Assembly: GCA_028023455.1 (NCBI GenBank)
Contig: JAQFVV010006197.1
Coordinates: 19,095,254-19,159,253 of the forward strand
Source: Epiperipatus broadwayi
Lineage: Eukaryota; Onychophora; Udeonychophora; Euonychophora; Peripatidae
Length of the DNA stretch: 64,000 nt
Reading direction: 5' to 3'
Shown here: positions 27,305 through 36,829 of the stretch, one piece after another
Position numbering within the stretch: position 1 is the first letter of the stretch
How the letters are laid out: every line of letters begins with the position of its first letter
Position numbers and translations under genes: made by a program
Notes under the pieces: generated by a model
Database searches by the model: none
What the model was told of the DNA's origin: nothing
Seen by the model: only the letters and a program-made list of their open reading frames with translations

Positions 27305-27650
27305 ACATGAGGGGGTCAGAATGATTTAATGTTAACATAGATATGACAATAATAATGGCATCAACAAATAATATCAGTGTTCCATCATAGACTTTCAATG
27401 GTATGAAAGACTGGAGGATGGAGTAGATTGAAGTTTGTCCATTAAAGTTTGAACATTTGCTATATTAATATAAACCAAGCATTGATTCTATATGTCCATG
27501 GGAGATGATAGTCTGGACCAATTGAAGAGTGTTGGTTCAGCATGAAATATGTATATTTCAAACCATTTATATTTTTCACATTAGTGTGTTCATGTGTATT
27601 AGTTGTATGATAGAGTGAAGAGCTGTAGGGAGCTTGAAAGTCTATGGTCA
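27305..27650 (+). repeat. Hammerhead-bearing repeat, family C, copy 3 (right arm of a palindrome)
   Basis: Sense-oriented copy beginning GAGGGGGTCAGAATGA and ending after GAAAGTCTATGG. The core CTGATGA has become TTGAAGA (near 27520-27526), so this ribozyme is dead. Diverged several percent from the left arm. Confidence 0.75.
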
Positions 27651-27664
27651 AATCCCTTATAATT

Positions 27665-28010
27665 ATACAAATTATTGTAAAATTATTTTAAAAATATAAA
27701 TATAATTTTAAAATATTTTAAACAAAATTTATTTTTAATAATTTTAATTCAGTTTCTTTAATTAATTTAACTTCAATCTTTATATTCATTTATTCTTTAT
27801 TACCTGGTTTACTACTGAATACTTTATTAGAGAATATCTTGATATATAAAAGATTTAATTAATATTTATAAACTTTTTCTAACATTTCTTTTTCAATAAA
27901 TTTATAATTTAAAATTTTTTTTTTGTAGTAAAATAATTTAAAAAAATGATTATAAACAAATTTTTATCATGTTTTCCTGAAGGTTTGTGATGATGGTGTG
28001 GTAGTTGTAT
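27665..28010. other. AT-rich non-coding DNA
   Basis: No feature recognised. Confidence 0.5.
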
Positions 28011-28094
28011 TTATATGTTGAACTATTTTCATCATCTAATATGAGTATTGGATGTCTTTAGAAAAGTTTAACTTTATTTAAATATTCCAAATAG

Positions 28095-28360
28095 ATTCAA
28101 CTGTTAGTAATAGCACATCAAACAGGTTAGTATATGCACAATGTTTCGAGAGGTATTATTCTTCCCTCTTCTTCAGGTATTGCTGGCCTGAAAAGTGACA
28201 GTACTAGCATGATTCAAACCTGGGTCCATTCAACTGTTAGTAATAGCACATCAAACAGGTTAGTATATACCCAATGTTTCGAGAGGTATTATTCTTCCCT
28301 CTTCTTCAGATATTGCTGGCCTGACCAGTGACAGTACTAGCATGATTCAAACCTGGGTCC
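28095..28360. repeat. 133-bp tandem duplication in PLE terminal region
   Basis: ATTCAACTGTTAGTAATAGC recurs at 28095 and 28228, and both units end in CCTGGGTCC. They differ by a few substitutions. The right end of the element (about 30950-31080) has a single unit. Confidence 0.9.
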
Positions 28361-28419
28361 TTAGAAATATGAGTATTGAATTTTAAGGTAACGCTCTAAC
28401 CAACTGAGCCATTCTGCCA
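28343..28419 (-). repeat. tRNA-like sequence in PLE 3' end (left)
   Basis: On the minus strand GGCAGAATGGCTCAGTTGG then TTAGAGCG (A-box form), with CCAGGTTTGAATC (B-box form) about 50 nt later. The spacing is longer than in a normal class I tRNA. It is part of the PLE terminus because it recurs at 30878-30955. Confidence 0.65.
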
Positions 28420-28442
28420 AAGGCAACAATCTGTAGTCATTT

Positions 28443-29262
28443 CATATATTTATCTATGAGGTTCCTCCTGATTTCTCCACTTTTTCCTAAGAGCAAAGTT
28501 GATTAATGGTTTCCATACATTATATATAGTCAAACTAGATTGGCTTATGGAATTTTTTGCCATTGTCATGTAAACAGCTTCTTTAAATTTTCTTCTTTGT
28601 ACCTTTTCTTCTCTATCCAACATTTTTATATTTTCGCAATTGAATATATGTTCATTGACACACACATGGTCTGCTACTTTAGACACCTCTATTTTCTCTC
28701 TTCTAATCATCAGTTTGTGTTCTTGCATTTTTCCATGGGCTGACTGGTCTCACCAATATGTATTCTTCCACAGTCACATGGTATTTTATAGATGCAGTTT
28801 TTTCTTTCAGTATTTCAAGTTTAGGTTGTGTAGATGTTAGAATTCCTTGTAGTGTGATACGGCTCTGGAAAGCCGTTCTGATATTATACTGATTGCAGAT
28901 TTTCCTTAATTTGTCTGCTATTTTGGAATGTATGAGTACACTACAGTACTAATAACTGTCTTTTCTCTTGATGGTTCTTTTTGTTGTCTATTTAACATTT
29001 TATTAACAGCCGATGGCTAATCATTTTTCATAAAAGTTTGTTCTATGTAGATCTTTTCTTTTTCCAAATCACTGGTTTCTGAACAAACTTATTTTGCTCT
29101 GTTCCATAATGATAGGTATGATTGGATGTATAGGTTATGTATTTTCCTGTATGTTTAGGTTTTCGGTAAACCATAATTTTGATTTTGCCATGAGGGAATC
29201 TTGTCACAAGAACATCTAAAAATACCAATTTTAGTTCTTGTTCTGATTCTGTTGTGAATACA
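28443..29262 (-). pseudogene. PLE reverse transcriptase C-terminus and GIY-YIG endonuclease, truncated
   Basis: Reading the minus strand from 29262, the sequence gives a LVFLDVLVTRFPHGKIK-type segment (the RT palm/thumb region after the YVDD motif), YRKPKHTGKYITY, and a run of decayed sequence. It then gives IYKIPCDCGRIHIGETSQP, the GIY-YIG core in its PLE form (IHIGET), and the REEKVQRRKFKEAVYM helix containing the expected Glu. Catalytic parts of the endonuclease look intact but frames are broken between about 28730 and 29040. The RT fingers and palm, including YVDD, are missing because of 5' truncation. Confidence 0.82.
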
Positions 29263-30846
29263 AGAATTCCTCACAGCAGGCCAATATAGAAAAGTGGCAA
29301 AAAATCCAATACTAAGTATGGAAACAAAGTTACAAGCATTACTCAGAAAGCATCACAAGTACTTCACTGATTCAGAAAAAATAAAATAACATCTTATTTC
29401 AGCAAAATCCCTCACCTTTATGGCCTACACAAAATCCATAAGGATCATATTCTATTAAGATCTATTGTTAATTCTAGAGATTCACCTTGCCAAAATTTGG
29501 CAAGATTTTTTCTAAAAATTCTAAGTCTTTCGGCATACAAGACCCACTCCTTTGTCAGACATTCGAGACACTTTGTAGAATGAATCGAGAATATGAAAAC
29601 TGAAAAAAATGACTTACTGATAACCTTTTATGTGGAAAGTTTATTCATGAATGTACCATGTCAAGAAGTGTTATCTGTATGTAAGAAAAAGATTAAATGG
29701 AGATAATAGTTTACAAATAAGAACAGCTCTTCCTGTTGATAGTATAATGGAACTATTAACATTCTACATAATAACAACATACTTTCAATATAACATAGAA
29801 TTCTTCTAACAAAATCAAGAAAATGGCTCTAGTCTCACCACTGTCTCCCCTGATTAGCAATATTTGCATGGAAGAACTTGAAACCTTAGCCACTAAAACG
29901 ACTCCATATCCACTTAAAATTTGACTTCACTATGTGGATGATATGTTTATTGTATGGTCACATGGTAAAGCACTGCTACAAACTTTCTGGAAACACATCA
30001 ACAACATATCCCCTTCAATTAAATTCACAATAGAATCAGAAGAAGAACAAAAATTGGCATTCTTAGATATTCTTGTGACAAGATTCTCTCACGGCAAACT
30101 CAAAACTACAGTATACTGAAAACCTACAAATGCAGGAAAATACCTAGCCTATACATGCAATCATACCAGAAACACAAAATATGGAGTTATATTATCATTA
30201 GGGAACAAAGCAAAAGAAGTTTATTCAGAAAACAGTGATTTGGAAAAAGAAAAGATCTATATAGAACAAACTCTTATAAAAAATGGTTATGAAAATGTTA
30301 AATAGACAACAAAAAAAACCATCAAGAGAAAAGACAATTATTGGTACTATAGTGCACCCATACATCCAAAAAATAACAGATAAATTAAGAAAAATCTGCA
30401 ATCAGTATAACATCAGAACAGCTTTCCAAAGCCATACCACATTATGAGGAATTCTAACATCTACAAAGCCTAAACTTGAAATGGTGAAAAGAAAAAATTG
30501 CATTTATGAAATACCATGTGAATATGGAAGAACATATATGGTGAGACCAGTCATCCAATTAAAAAATGCTTGCAAGAACACAAACTGATGATTAGAAGAG
30601 AGAAAAAAATGTATCTAAGATAGCAGACCATGTATGTGGCAATGAACATATGTTCAATTGGGAATATAAAGATATTGGATAGAGGGAAAAAAAGGTACAA
30701 AGAAGAAAATTTAAAGACGCTGTTCAATGACAATGGCAAAAAATCCCATAAGCCAACCTAGTGTGACTATACATAATGTATGGAAACTACTAACCAACTT
30801 TGCTCTTAGGAAAAAGTGGAAAAATCATGAGGAACCTCATAGATAA
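29263..30846 (+). pseudogene. PLE reverse transcriptase-GIY-YIG polyprotein, broken
   Basis: Plus-strand PLE coding region in PLE order: KLQALLRKHHKYFTDSEKI near 29320, PHLYGL.KIHKDH near 29415-29450 (the PLE LYGLPKIHK signature), RPIVNSRDSP near 29455-29485, a NVPCQE-type DLFTNVP region near 29650, PLISNICMEELE near 29850, and HYVDDMFIVW with the catalytic YVDD at 29931-29942. LAFLDILVTRFSHGK follows at 30055, then the GIY-YIG region from 30490. Several stop codons and a one-base loss in the GIY-YIG core (TYI reads TYM then VRP, near 30535) make it non-functional. PLEs insert by target-primed reverse transcription; this copy lacks a promoter I can identify. Confidence 0.88.
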
Positions 30847-30877
30847 GTATATAAAATTTCAATAGATTGTTGTCTTT

Positions 30878-30955
30878 GGCAGGATGGCTGTTGGTTAGAG
30901 TGCTACCTTAAAATTCAATACTCAAGAATCTAAGGGTCCAAGTTCAAATCCCACA
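30878..30955 (+). repeat. tRNA-like sequence in PLE 3' end (right)
   Basis: GGCAGGATGGCTGTTGGTTA then GAGTGC (A-box form) and AAGTTCAAATCCC (B-box form, about 30939-30951). Inverted counterpart of 28343-28419. Confidence 0.6.
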
Positions 30956-31299
30956 CTAGTATTTTCACTGGTTGGCCAGTAACACCTAAAGAAGAGGGGA
31001 GAATAATACCTCTCAAAACATTGTGCATATACTACTAATCTGTTTGATGTGCTATTACTAATAGTTGAATGCATTTGAAATATTTAAATAAAGTTAAATT
31101 TTTCTAAGAAGATTCAATAGGCATATTAGATGATAGAAATAGTTCAATATTTTAAAATTATTATTACTATTCACCCCACCCCTTTTAATTCTAAAAAATA
31201 TCAATAAAATTTCCAAAAGATTTTTTTTTAATCTGCTAAATTGAATTAGATCATTTTGTATGATCAAACAATTCTCTTTTTGCTATTAATGTATTCAAT

Positions 31300-31850
31300 A
31301 TATATTTTAAGGTTTATTAAAAAAAGTAATATCAAAATCTTTAGTTATTTCCTGGCCAGTAATGAATATAGGGATATATCATTTGGATTAATGTTTTTGT
31401 TAAATACACTTTAAAATAATAATTACTATTAAAGATTGGTATATATGTATCTTTTAGATATGTGGGTTGGAATGTTATCACAGATCCAAAAGGCTCCATT
31501 AATTTCTTAAAGTCATTAATTAAAATAGATTTTTTTTAATAATTTCAGTTATATAACTTTCTTTACATTCCATTCTACTTTAATTAGTGCATATTTTTCC
31601 AGCATGTAAATTGTTTTTTTCAAATCTATTTTTTTGTTCTTCACCAAAAAATTTGATAGTAATATATCTCAGATTTGGGTGATCAACAATCTGTAATATG
31701 GAGTCCCTTATGTGGTTTACTGTAATTGCTTCATACAGTAAATTTTTTGGAAATCTATAGAGAGTGCAAATTATATCCATAATCTCAAAAATAATTGAAT
31801 GACCAGTAAAAAAAAACACTGAAGGCTTACTGCTTATGCTTTCCTCTGAT
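31300..31850 (-). pseudogene. Possible LINE ORF1 fragment, inverted
   Basis: The minus strand holds a 79-codon frame (31819-31580) with ITIKFFGEEQKNRFEKN and LHAGKI. After a stop and a frame change it continues with EPFGSVITFQPTYLKD and VYLTKTLIQMIYPYIHYW (about 31510-31330). The spacing and wording resemble the RRM-like and middle domains of ORF1 proteins of L1/Tx1-type LINEs, where a KT-EEA-FEK-GL pattern precedes a YG-V-SV segment. This is pattern recognition only. It lies next to plus-strand LINE sequence, and the two could be one element with an inverted 5' part. Confidence 0.4.
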
Positions 31851-32089
31851 AAGCAACATTCAGTGAGAGAAATGTCAATTACTGGTTAATTGATATTAAT
31901 ATCGATAACTCAAATAGTAATAAATAAAATATATTAACAGATGATAATATTCAAAGGCAAGGCCAACTATCAGATCAAAACATAGGCACCTACCACGAAA
32001 AGACAAGCAAAATAAGTAAACAAATTCTTACAGAAGCATAATAAAAAAGACTACACAAGATATTATAGAGACAACAATACCCAGTCACA

Positions 32090-32320
32090 CGCAGACATGG
32101 ATATAAATACACTGATTATCAAACGCAAACCAGGCCATCTGCCATGCAAGAAAAGGGAAAGAAAAAGTGATTTGCAAATCCCAGGATTAAGTGAAGAGGA
32201 TACCACAAACTCTGAACCATGTTAAAAAAAAGTCAAATATAAACTGCCACATTCCAATGCAGGTGATACCTCAAATGAGGAATCAGACAACATAAAAGAG
32301 GTATAAGTCATATCCAAATG
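32090..32320 (+). pseudogene. Possible ORF1 C-terminal tail of the LINE
   Basis: The plus strand gives IKRKPGHLPCKKRERKSD, then a GLSEEDTTNSEPC segment. GHL plus a following Cys resembles the end of a CCHC zinc knuckle, and the acidic/basic tail is usual for ORF1 proteins. Short and partly guessed. Confidence 0.4.
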
Positions 32321-32448
32321 TAATTGCTTATGACAAATCTCTAGAGCTATCACATAAGGGCCTATTATCTTTAAACAGAATTAAACAGCTAACATAAATA
32401 AATATATTTCCTGTATTATTTATACTTATACACTAAATAAGACAGAAT

Positions 32449-33025
32449 GTTAATAAAAATAGGTTCTACTAATGTCAGAGGATTAAACTCTGTAGGAAAA
32501 AAATCACAACTTAAAAACAGCTTCATATTATTCAGCCACACATAATTGGTTTGCTGAAAACAAAGATACCCAACAAATCACAAACAGATCCATCAAAATT
32601 TTATGATAATAAAGGATATTCATTATTTTTCAGAGCAGCATTCTCACCTTCAGCTGAACAGGAATTGTGATAAATAAAACTTTGTCCATTTAGCTCATTT
32701 AAAATAATATATATTGATGTATACATGCTAATTGTTACACTATACCACAAAAGAATTACACAGAACATAACATGCATGTACATTCCTCCAGGTAAAATAA
32801 TAATTAATAGACTTATAAATATATTAAACTCAAAATTTGCATCCTCGATACATCCTATAATTCTAATAGGAGATTTAAACATGTTGTACAATAAATTTGC
32901 AAAAAAATGGTTATCTGCTGGCATTCAAGAAGGATCTCTTCTACAGAACTCTACCTCTTTCAACAATGGCAGATACTCATCTTTAATTGATCTTGTTTTT
33001 AATTGTGAGCACTGCATCATATAAT
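32449..33025 (+). pseudogene. LINE ORF2 endonuclease (APE-type), decayed
   Basis: Starts with MLIKIGSTNVRGLNS, the usual opening of an APE-like endonuclease. After frameshifts it continues with TCMYIPPGKI and PIILIGDLNM (the GDFN-type catalytic motif, near 32860), then a GSLLQNSTSFNNGRYSSLID segment ending DLVF (the S-IDLI terminal motif). The E motif and several beta strands are damaged. It belongs to the same copy as the RT at 34430-36420. Confidence 0.75.
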
Positions 33026-33356
33026 CTGCATATTGTTTAAAAACTCTCACTGCTGTGTTCTGTCTTAAAAAAATGATTTCTCATATAGATCTATGATCAC
33101 AACAGATAAAACTATTAGAATACTGCTCCCAGGGTGGACTAAAGAACATCTCATATATAAATATATATCTTCAAAATTCGTGACTTGGAAATGGATCCTG
33201 TTTGAACATGGATTGCATTCATGACTGTAATTTCATATTCAATTGATACAATAACAAGACCCCCCCTCAAAGGTTTTATCACTTGCAGTTGAATTGCACA
33301 AGAGAATTACCCTTAGCACTACCACAGCAAAAAGCTGCGCAAATGTAATAGCCCTG

Positions 33357-33456
33357 TCAAGCGTTGGTGATCAAGAGGTCAGCACAGCTGCTTTACAAGC
33401 AGTTGTCCTGGGTTAGCGGGTTCACTTCCAGGCCGATGTTATGACACATGAAAAAA
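33357..33456 (+). mobile_element. SINE family A, unit 1, with 15-bp target duplication
   Basis: TCAAGCGTTGGTGATCAAGA through the B-box-like GCGGGTTCACTTCC, GATGTTATGACACATG and poly-A. Flanked by AATGTAATAGCCCTG at 33342-33356 and 33457-33471, a perfect target-site duplication. Subfamily differs from the 20514 copy in the anticodon and variable region (CTGCTTTACAAGCAG). Confidence 0.95.
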
Positions 33457-33745
33457 AATGTAATAGCCCTGAGGAAAGCATATTGATCAGTTTTTGATTC
33501 ACTCAAAGAATACTTAGCAATAAAAAAAGAGAAAATATATACGCAAATCAAACTCATATGTGGTCTAGGCAATACATTCATTGGGCACTGGGGAAAGCCC
33601 CCCTGCATTCATGACTGTAATTTCATATTCAATTGATACAATAACAAGACCCCCCTCAAAGGTTTTATCACTTGCAGTTGAATTGCACAAGAGAATTACC
33701 CTTAGCACTACCACAGCAAAAAGCTGCGCAAATGTAATAGCCCTG

Positions 33746-33845
33746 TCAAGCGTTGGTGATCAAGAGGTCAGCACAGCTGCTTTACAAGCAGTTGTCCTGG
33801 GTTAGCGGGTTCACTTCCAGGCCGATGTTATGACACATGAAAAAA
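33746..33845 (+). mobile_element. SINE family A, unit 2 of the amplification
   Basis: Copy of 33357-33456 carried by the tandem block, not an independent insertion; same flanking 15-bp duplication. Confidence 0.95.
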
Positions 33846-34134
33846 AATGTAATAGCCCTGAGGAAAGCATATTGATCAGTTTTTGATTCACTCAAAGAAT
33901 ACTTAGCAATAAAAAAAGAGAAAATATATACGCAAATCAAACTCATATGTGGTCTAGGCAATACATTCATTGGGCACTGGGGAAAGCCCCCCTGCATTCA
34001 TGACTGTAATTTCATATTCAATTGATACAATAACAAGACTCCCCTCAAAGGTTTTATCACTTGCAGTTGAATTGCACAAGAAAATTACCCTTAGCACTAC
34101 CACAGCAAAAAGCTGCACAAATGTAATAGCCCTG

Positions 34135-34234
34135 TCAAGCGTTGGTGATCAAGAGGTCAGCACAGCTGCTTTACAAGCAGTTGTCCTGGGTTAGCGGGTT
34201 CACTTCCAGGCCGATGTTATGACACATGAAAAAA
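34135..34234 (+). mobile_element. SINE family A, unit 3 of the amplification
   Basis: Third copy carried by the tandem block; same flanking duplication. Confidence 0.95.
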
Positions 34235-34429
34235 AATGTAATAGCCCTGAGGAAAGCATATTGATCAGTTTTTGATTCACTCAAAGAATACTTAGCAATA
34301 AAAAAAGAGAAAATATATACGCAAATCAAACTCATATGTAGTCTAGGCAATACATTCATTGGGCACTGGGGAAAGCCCCCCTAAACCATGTTCCAACAGC
34401 AATCAAAATAGAAGGGCAAATCACTGCAG

Positions 34430-36420
34430 ATGATAACATGCTAGAGCCACTTTATTCATATTACAAAAATAGCTTGCAAAGAGAAGAAAAATTCAACCCT
34501 TCACAACACTTTCTATGAATACCAGAAGACAATATAACTTTTGTACAAAGAGTTTGATGAAAAATTTGCTTGAGTGCCAAATTTATGCCATCTAGGGATA
34601 CATGGAATACCTTGTTTTGTATACAGACTTTTAAGTCAATTCACAGCAAAATACATGATAAATTTAGCTAACTTTCTAACAAAGAGAATCTATCACATAC
34701 ATGGGTTTTATCCCATCTCACAGGTTCCATTTATTAAGAAAAAATATAATCTCATTCCAAAACCTCAGACCCATATCACTTGGGATTAAAATTCTGGAAT
34801 TGGTGATTAAAGATAGAATTGAACCTTATATTTTGTCACTGCTATTAAAAACCCAATTTTTAAAGAAAAACTCAACTGAGAAGGCAGCATTTTTATATAA
34901 GACAGTAATCAATACAGTCAGAAACAATAAAAAATATGGATCAGTTGTAGTTCTGCTGGATATTAAATCAGCATTTGATATATCAATTAATATTTTAATT
35001 AATGCTTTAGCAGATACATCAATACCCAAGGCATTAATCTACTTGATTATAAATCTTCTACACTGAGAAATTCAGATAACTCTTAGCAGGAAGTATTCAC
35101 CATCATTAAATCCATTTAATTTGATTTCACAAGGTTCCTTGTTATGTGAACTTTTATTAAAATTTTATATCAATACTCTCATTAAAGCAATTGAAAATGA
35201 GATGATTGGGATAAAGGCAAATGTTTCATGTATTGCATATATGGATGACATAACAATCTTTCTGCCAATTAAAAGCATATACCAAAATTAATAATAATTC
35301 TAAATAATTCCTCAGTCAAATATAAACTGAATTTAGAAAAAATCAGTGCAAGGTTTATGTATTTGGAATGCCTGCATGAGCAATACTTCAAAGAAAAGCC
35401 TGGCTCATTTGTGGGATTTCCTTTCATTTGATTAACTCTGAAATGTGATCACAGATACAGGGAAAAATCAATGAATAAAGTTGAGAATATAATTAATTCT
35501 CTTTCCAAATCATATTTATCACTGTAGGCCAAAGTGGCCTTTTTCAATCTCTTAATAATGACTCAGGTCATATACTATACACCTATACTAATATATGCAA
35601 AGCTTTTACATCTAAAATTTATGAAATGGATAGGAAATTGTTGTGTGTGTGGTGGTGGTGGGGGGGGGTAACATCCATATTCATAAGTAAGATTCTACAT
35701 CCTCTATCTCAAAATGGATTGGATTTACATTCTATAAAAATTTCCAAATTCAAAAAACACTTTATTTTATATCATCATGTGCAAAGATATTTCCATATCT
35801 AGAAATAGTTTTTAAAATTACACCCACAGACAGACTGCCATCCATATGCAATTACTGGAAAAAGTTAATTTATCCTTTATTATGCATTCCCAATTTAATA
35901 TATTGTCCTCCCAAAAATAAAATTAAATATTGGGATGCATATTCAATCTGTGCTTCCCCATTCAATGATAATAAGAAACACTTTTTAAACATGACAAACA
36001 AACAGTTGATTAAAAAATTCAAATATTGGTCATTAGAACCAAAATACTATGATTTTCTTCTAAAACTAAACCTTAAAGCACTTCCCACTCTTTATTTCTA
36101 CAAATATAAAAGGAATTGCACTAACATTGAAGATATATGCAAACTATGTCAGAGAAAATTAGAAGCATAGCCACATTTTTCTATTCACATGCCCCATGTT
36201 TCATAATATCCATTGGTATATCCCCAAAATATTTAAAAATAAAAATTACAACATACATACACTTCCCAATACATTTATTTATGCACACATTTGAGCCAGC
36301 ATATTTATACTATTCTTATTACGGTATACCAGATGTACATTTATGTATGGTTCAAATACAGGAATACACCCTAATACATTTAGGAACAAAATGGATATTA
36401 TATGCATAAGGCATGAAAAA
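34430..36420 (+). pseudogene. L1/Tx1-like LINE ORF2 reverse transcriptase and C-terminal region
   Basis: RT motifs in order: FIPSHRFHLLRKN (PV-K) near 34710, LRPISLGIKILELVIKDRIE (N-RPISL) near 34770, a TEKAAFLYKTVINTV segment near 34880, VVVLLDIKSAFDI with the first catalytic Asp near 34955-34985, LISQGSLLCELL (QG-PLSPLLF) near 35125, and AYMDDITIF with the catalytic YMDD at 35238-35249. The A-Y-x-D-D-[IV]-T form favours the L1/Tx1 group over RTE or CR1. Near 36140 ICKLCQRKLE is a zinc-knuckle-like C-terminal motif. Stops after 35066 and several frameshifts make it dead. Clade call is tentative. Confidence 0.75.
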
Positions 36421-36770
36421 ATGTCACCAACTAAGATTTATCCAGAGAGATGGTCACTAATGTGACATCGATCAAATTTATAACATAACTCACTATTATA
36501 AAATGATAACTATATAATTAAAAGGAAAAAAGACATTAATGCAATGATGTGCATAGAAAGATGTAAGTCCTATGCAGCAGTCAGAAAATGCTGAGTTGCG
36601 TTCAATACTGTATTGTTTGTTTTCTATTACTCATACATTTGTCATTTTTCTCATCTCTAGTATCTGATAAAAATATTGAGTATATAATGAAAACCATATA
36701 TCTTCTTGCGTTTAAAACCTCATAGTCCTTTTGAAACTAATATCTTTATTTTCAAATATAAAAAGTACTT
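36421..36770. other. AT-rich DNA downstream of the LINE
   Basis: May include the LINE 3' UTR; no tail was delimited. Confidence 0.4.
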
Positions 36771-36771
36771 A

Positions 36772-36828
36772 GTCAAGCATTGGTGGTCAAGAGGTCAATG
36801 ACAGCTGCTATGACACATGAGAAGAAAA
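36772..36828 (+). mobile_element. SINE family A, internally deleted
   Basis: GTCAAGCATTGGTGGTCAAG, GGTCAATGACAGCTGC, then directly TATGACACATGAG and an A-rich tail. About 45 bp covering the anticodon region and B-box are missing. AAAGTACTTA before and AAAGTTCTTTA after look like a worn target-site duplication. Confidence 0.8.
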
Positions 36829-36829
36829 A

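Larger units (their letters stand above)
28017..31153. mobile_element. Palindromic Penelope-like element (PLE)
   Basis: Two PLE copies of one family lie head to head. A 5'-truncated copy on the minus strand (coding 29262-28443) abuts a longer copy on the plus strand (coding 29263-30846). Both ends carry the same 3' terminal sequence in inverted orientation: a tRNA-like stretch, a segment with CCTGAAGAAGAGG or its variant, then ATTTAAATAAAGTTAAA and ATTAGATGATA. The outer limits were set where the inverted similarity fades. PLEs encode a reverse transcriptase plus a C-terminal GIY-YIG endonuclease, and partial inverted copies are common for the group. Both copies here are broken. Confidence 0.85.
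33214..34381 (+). repeat. Three-copy tandem amplification, 389/390-bp unit, within LINE ORF2
   Basis: TGCATTCATGACTGTAATTT starts at 33214, 33604 and 33993. Each unit contains LINE linker sequence between endonuclease and RT plus a family A SINE. Units differ at only a few bases (length of the C run near 33260, AGAGAATT versus AGAAAATT, GCGC versus GCAC, TGTGGTC versus TGTAGTC). The SINE duplication sits inside the unit, so the SINE landed first and the block was amplified later. Confidence 0.95.

Noticed and set aside
28095-28360. Hammerhead ribozyme at the PLE end
   Set aside because: The core-like CTGAAGA and CGAAAC are present with a stem II, but no stem III and no permitted cleavage context; kept only as a hammerhead-like motif.
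33393-34359. Repeated 62-74-codon frames on both strands
   Set aside because: They are read across LINE-SINE junctions of the 389-bp tandem units and only repeat because the DNA repeats.
36137-36409. 90-codon plus-strand frame
   Set aside because: Lies in an alternative frame over the LINE C-terminal region; at most part of a frameshifted zinc-knuckle tail.
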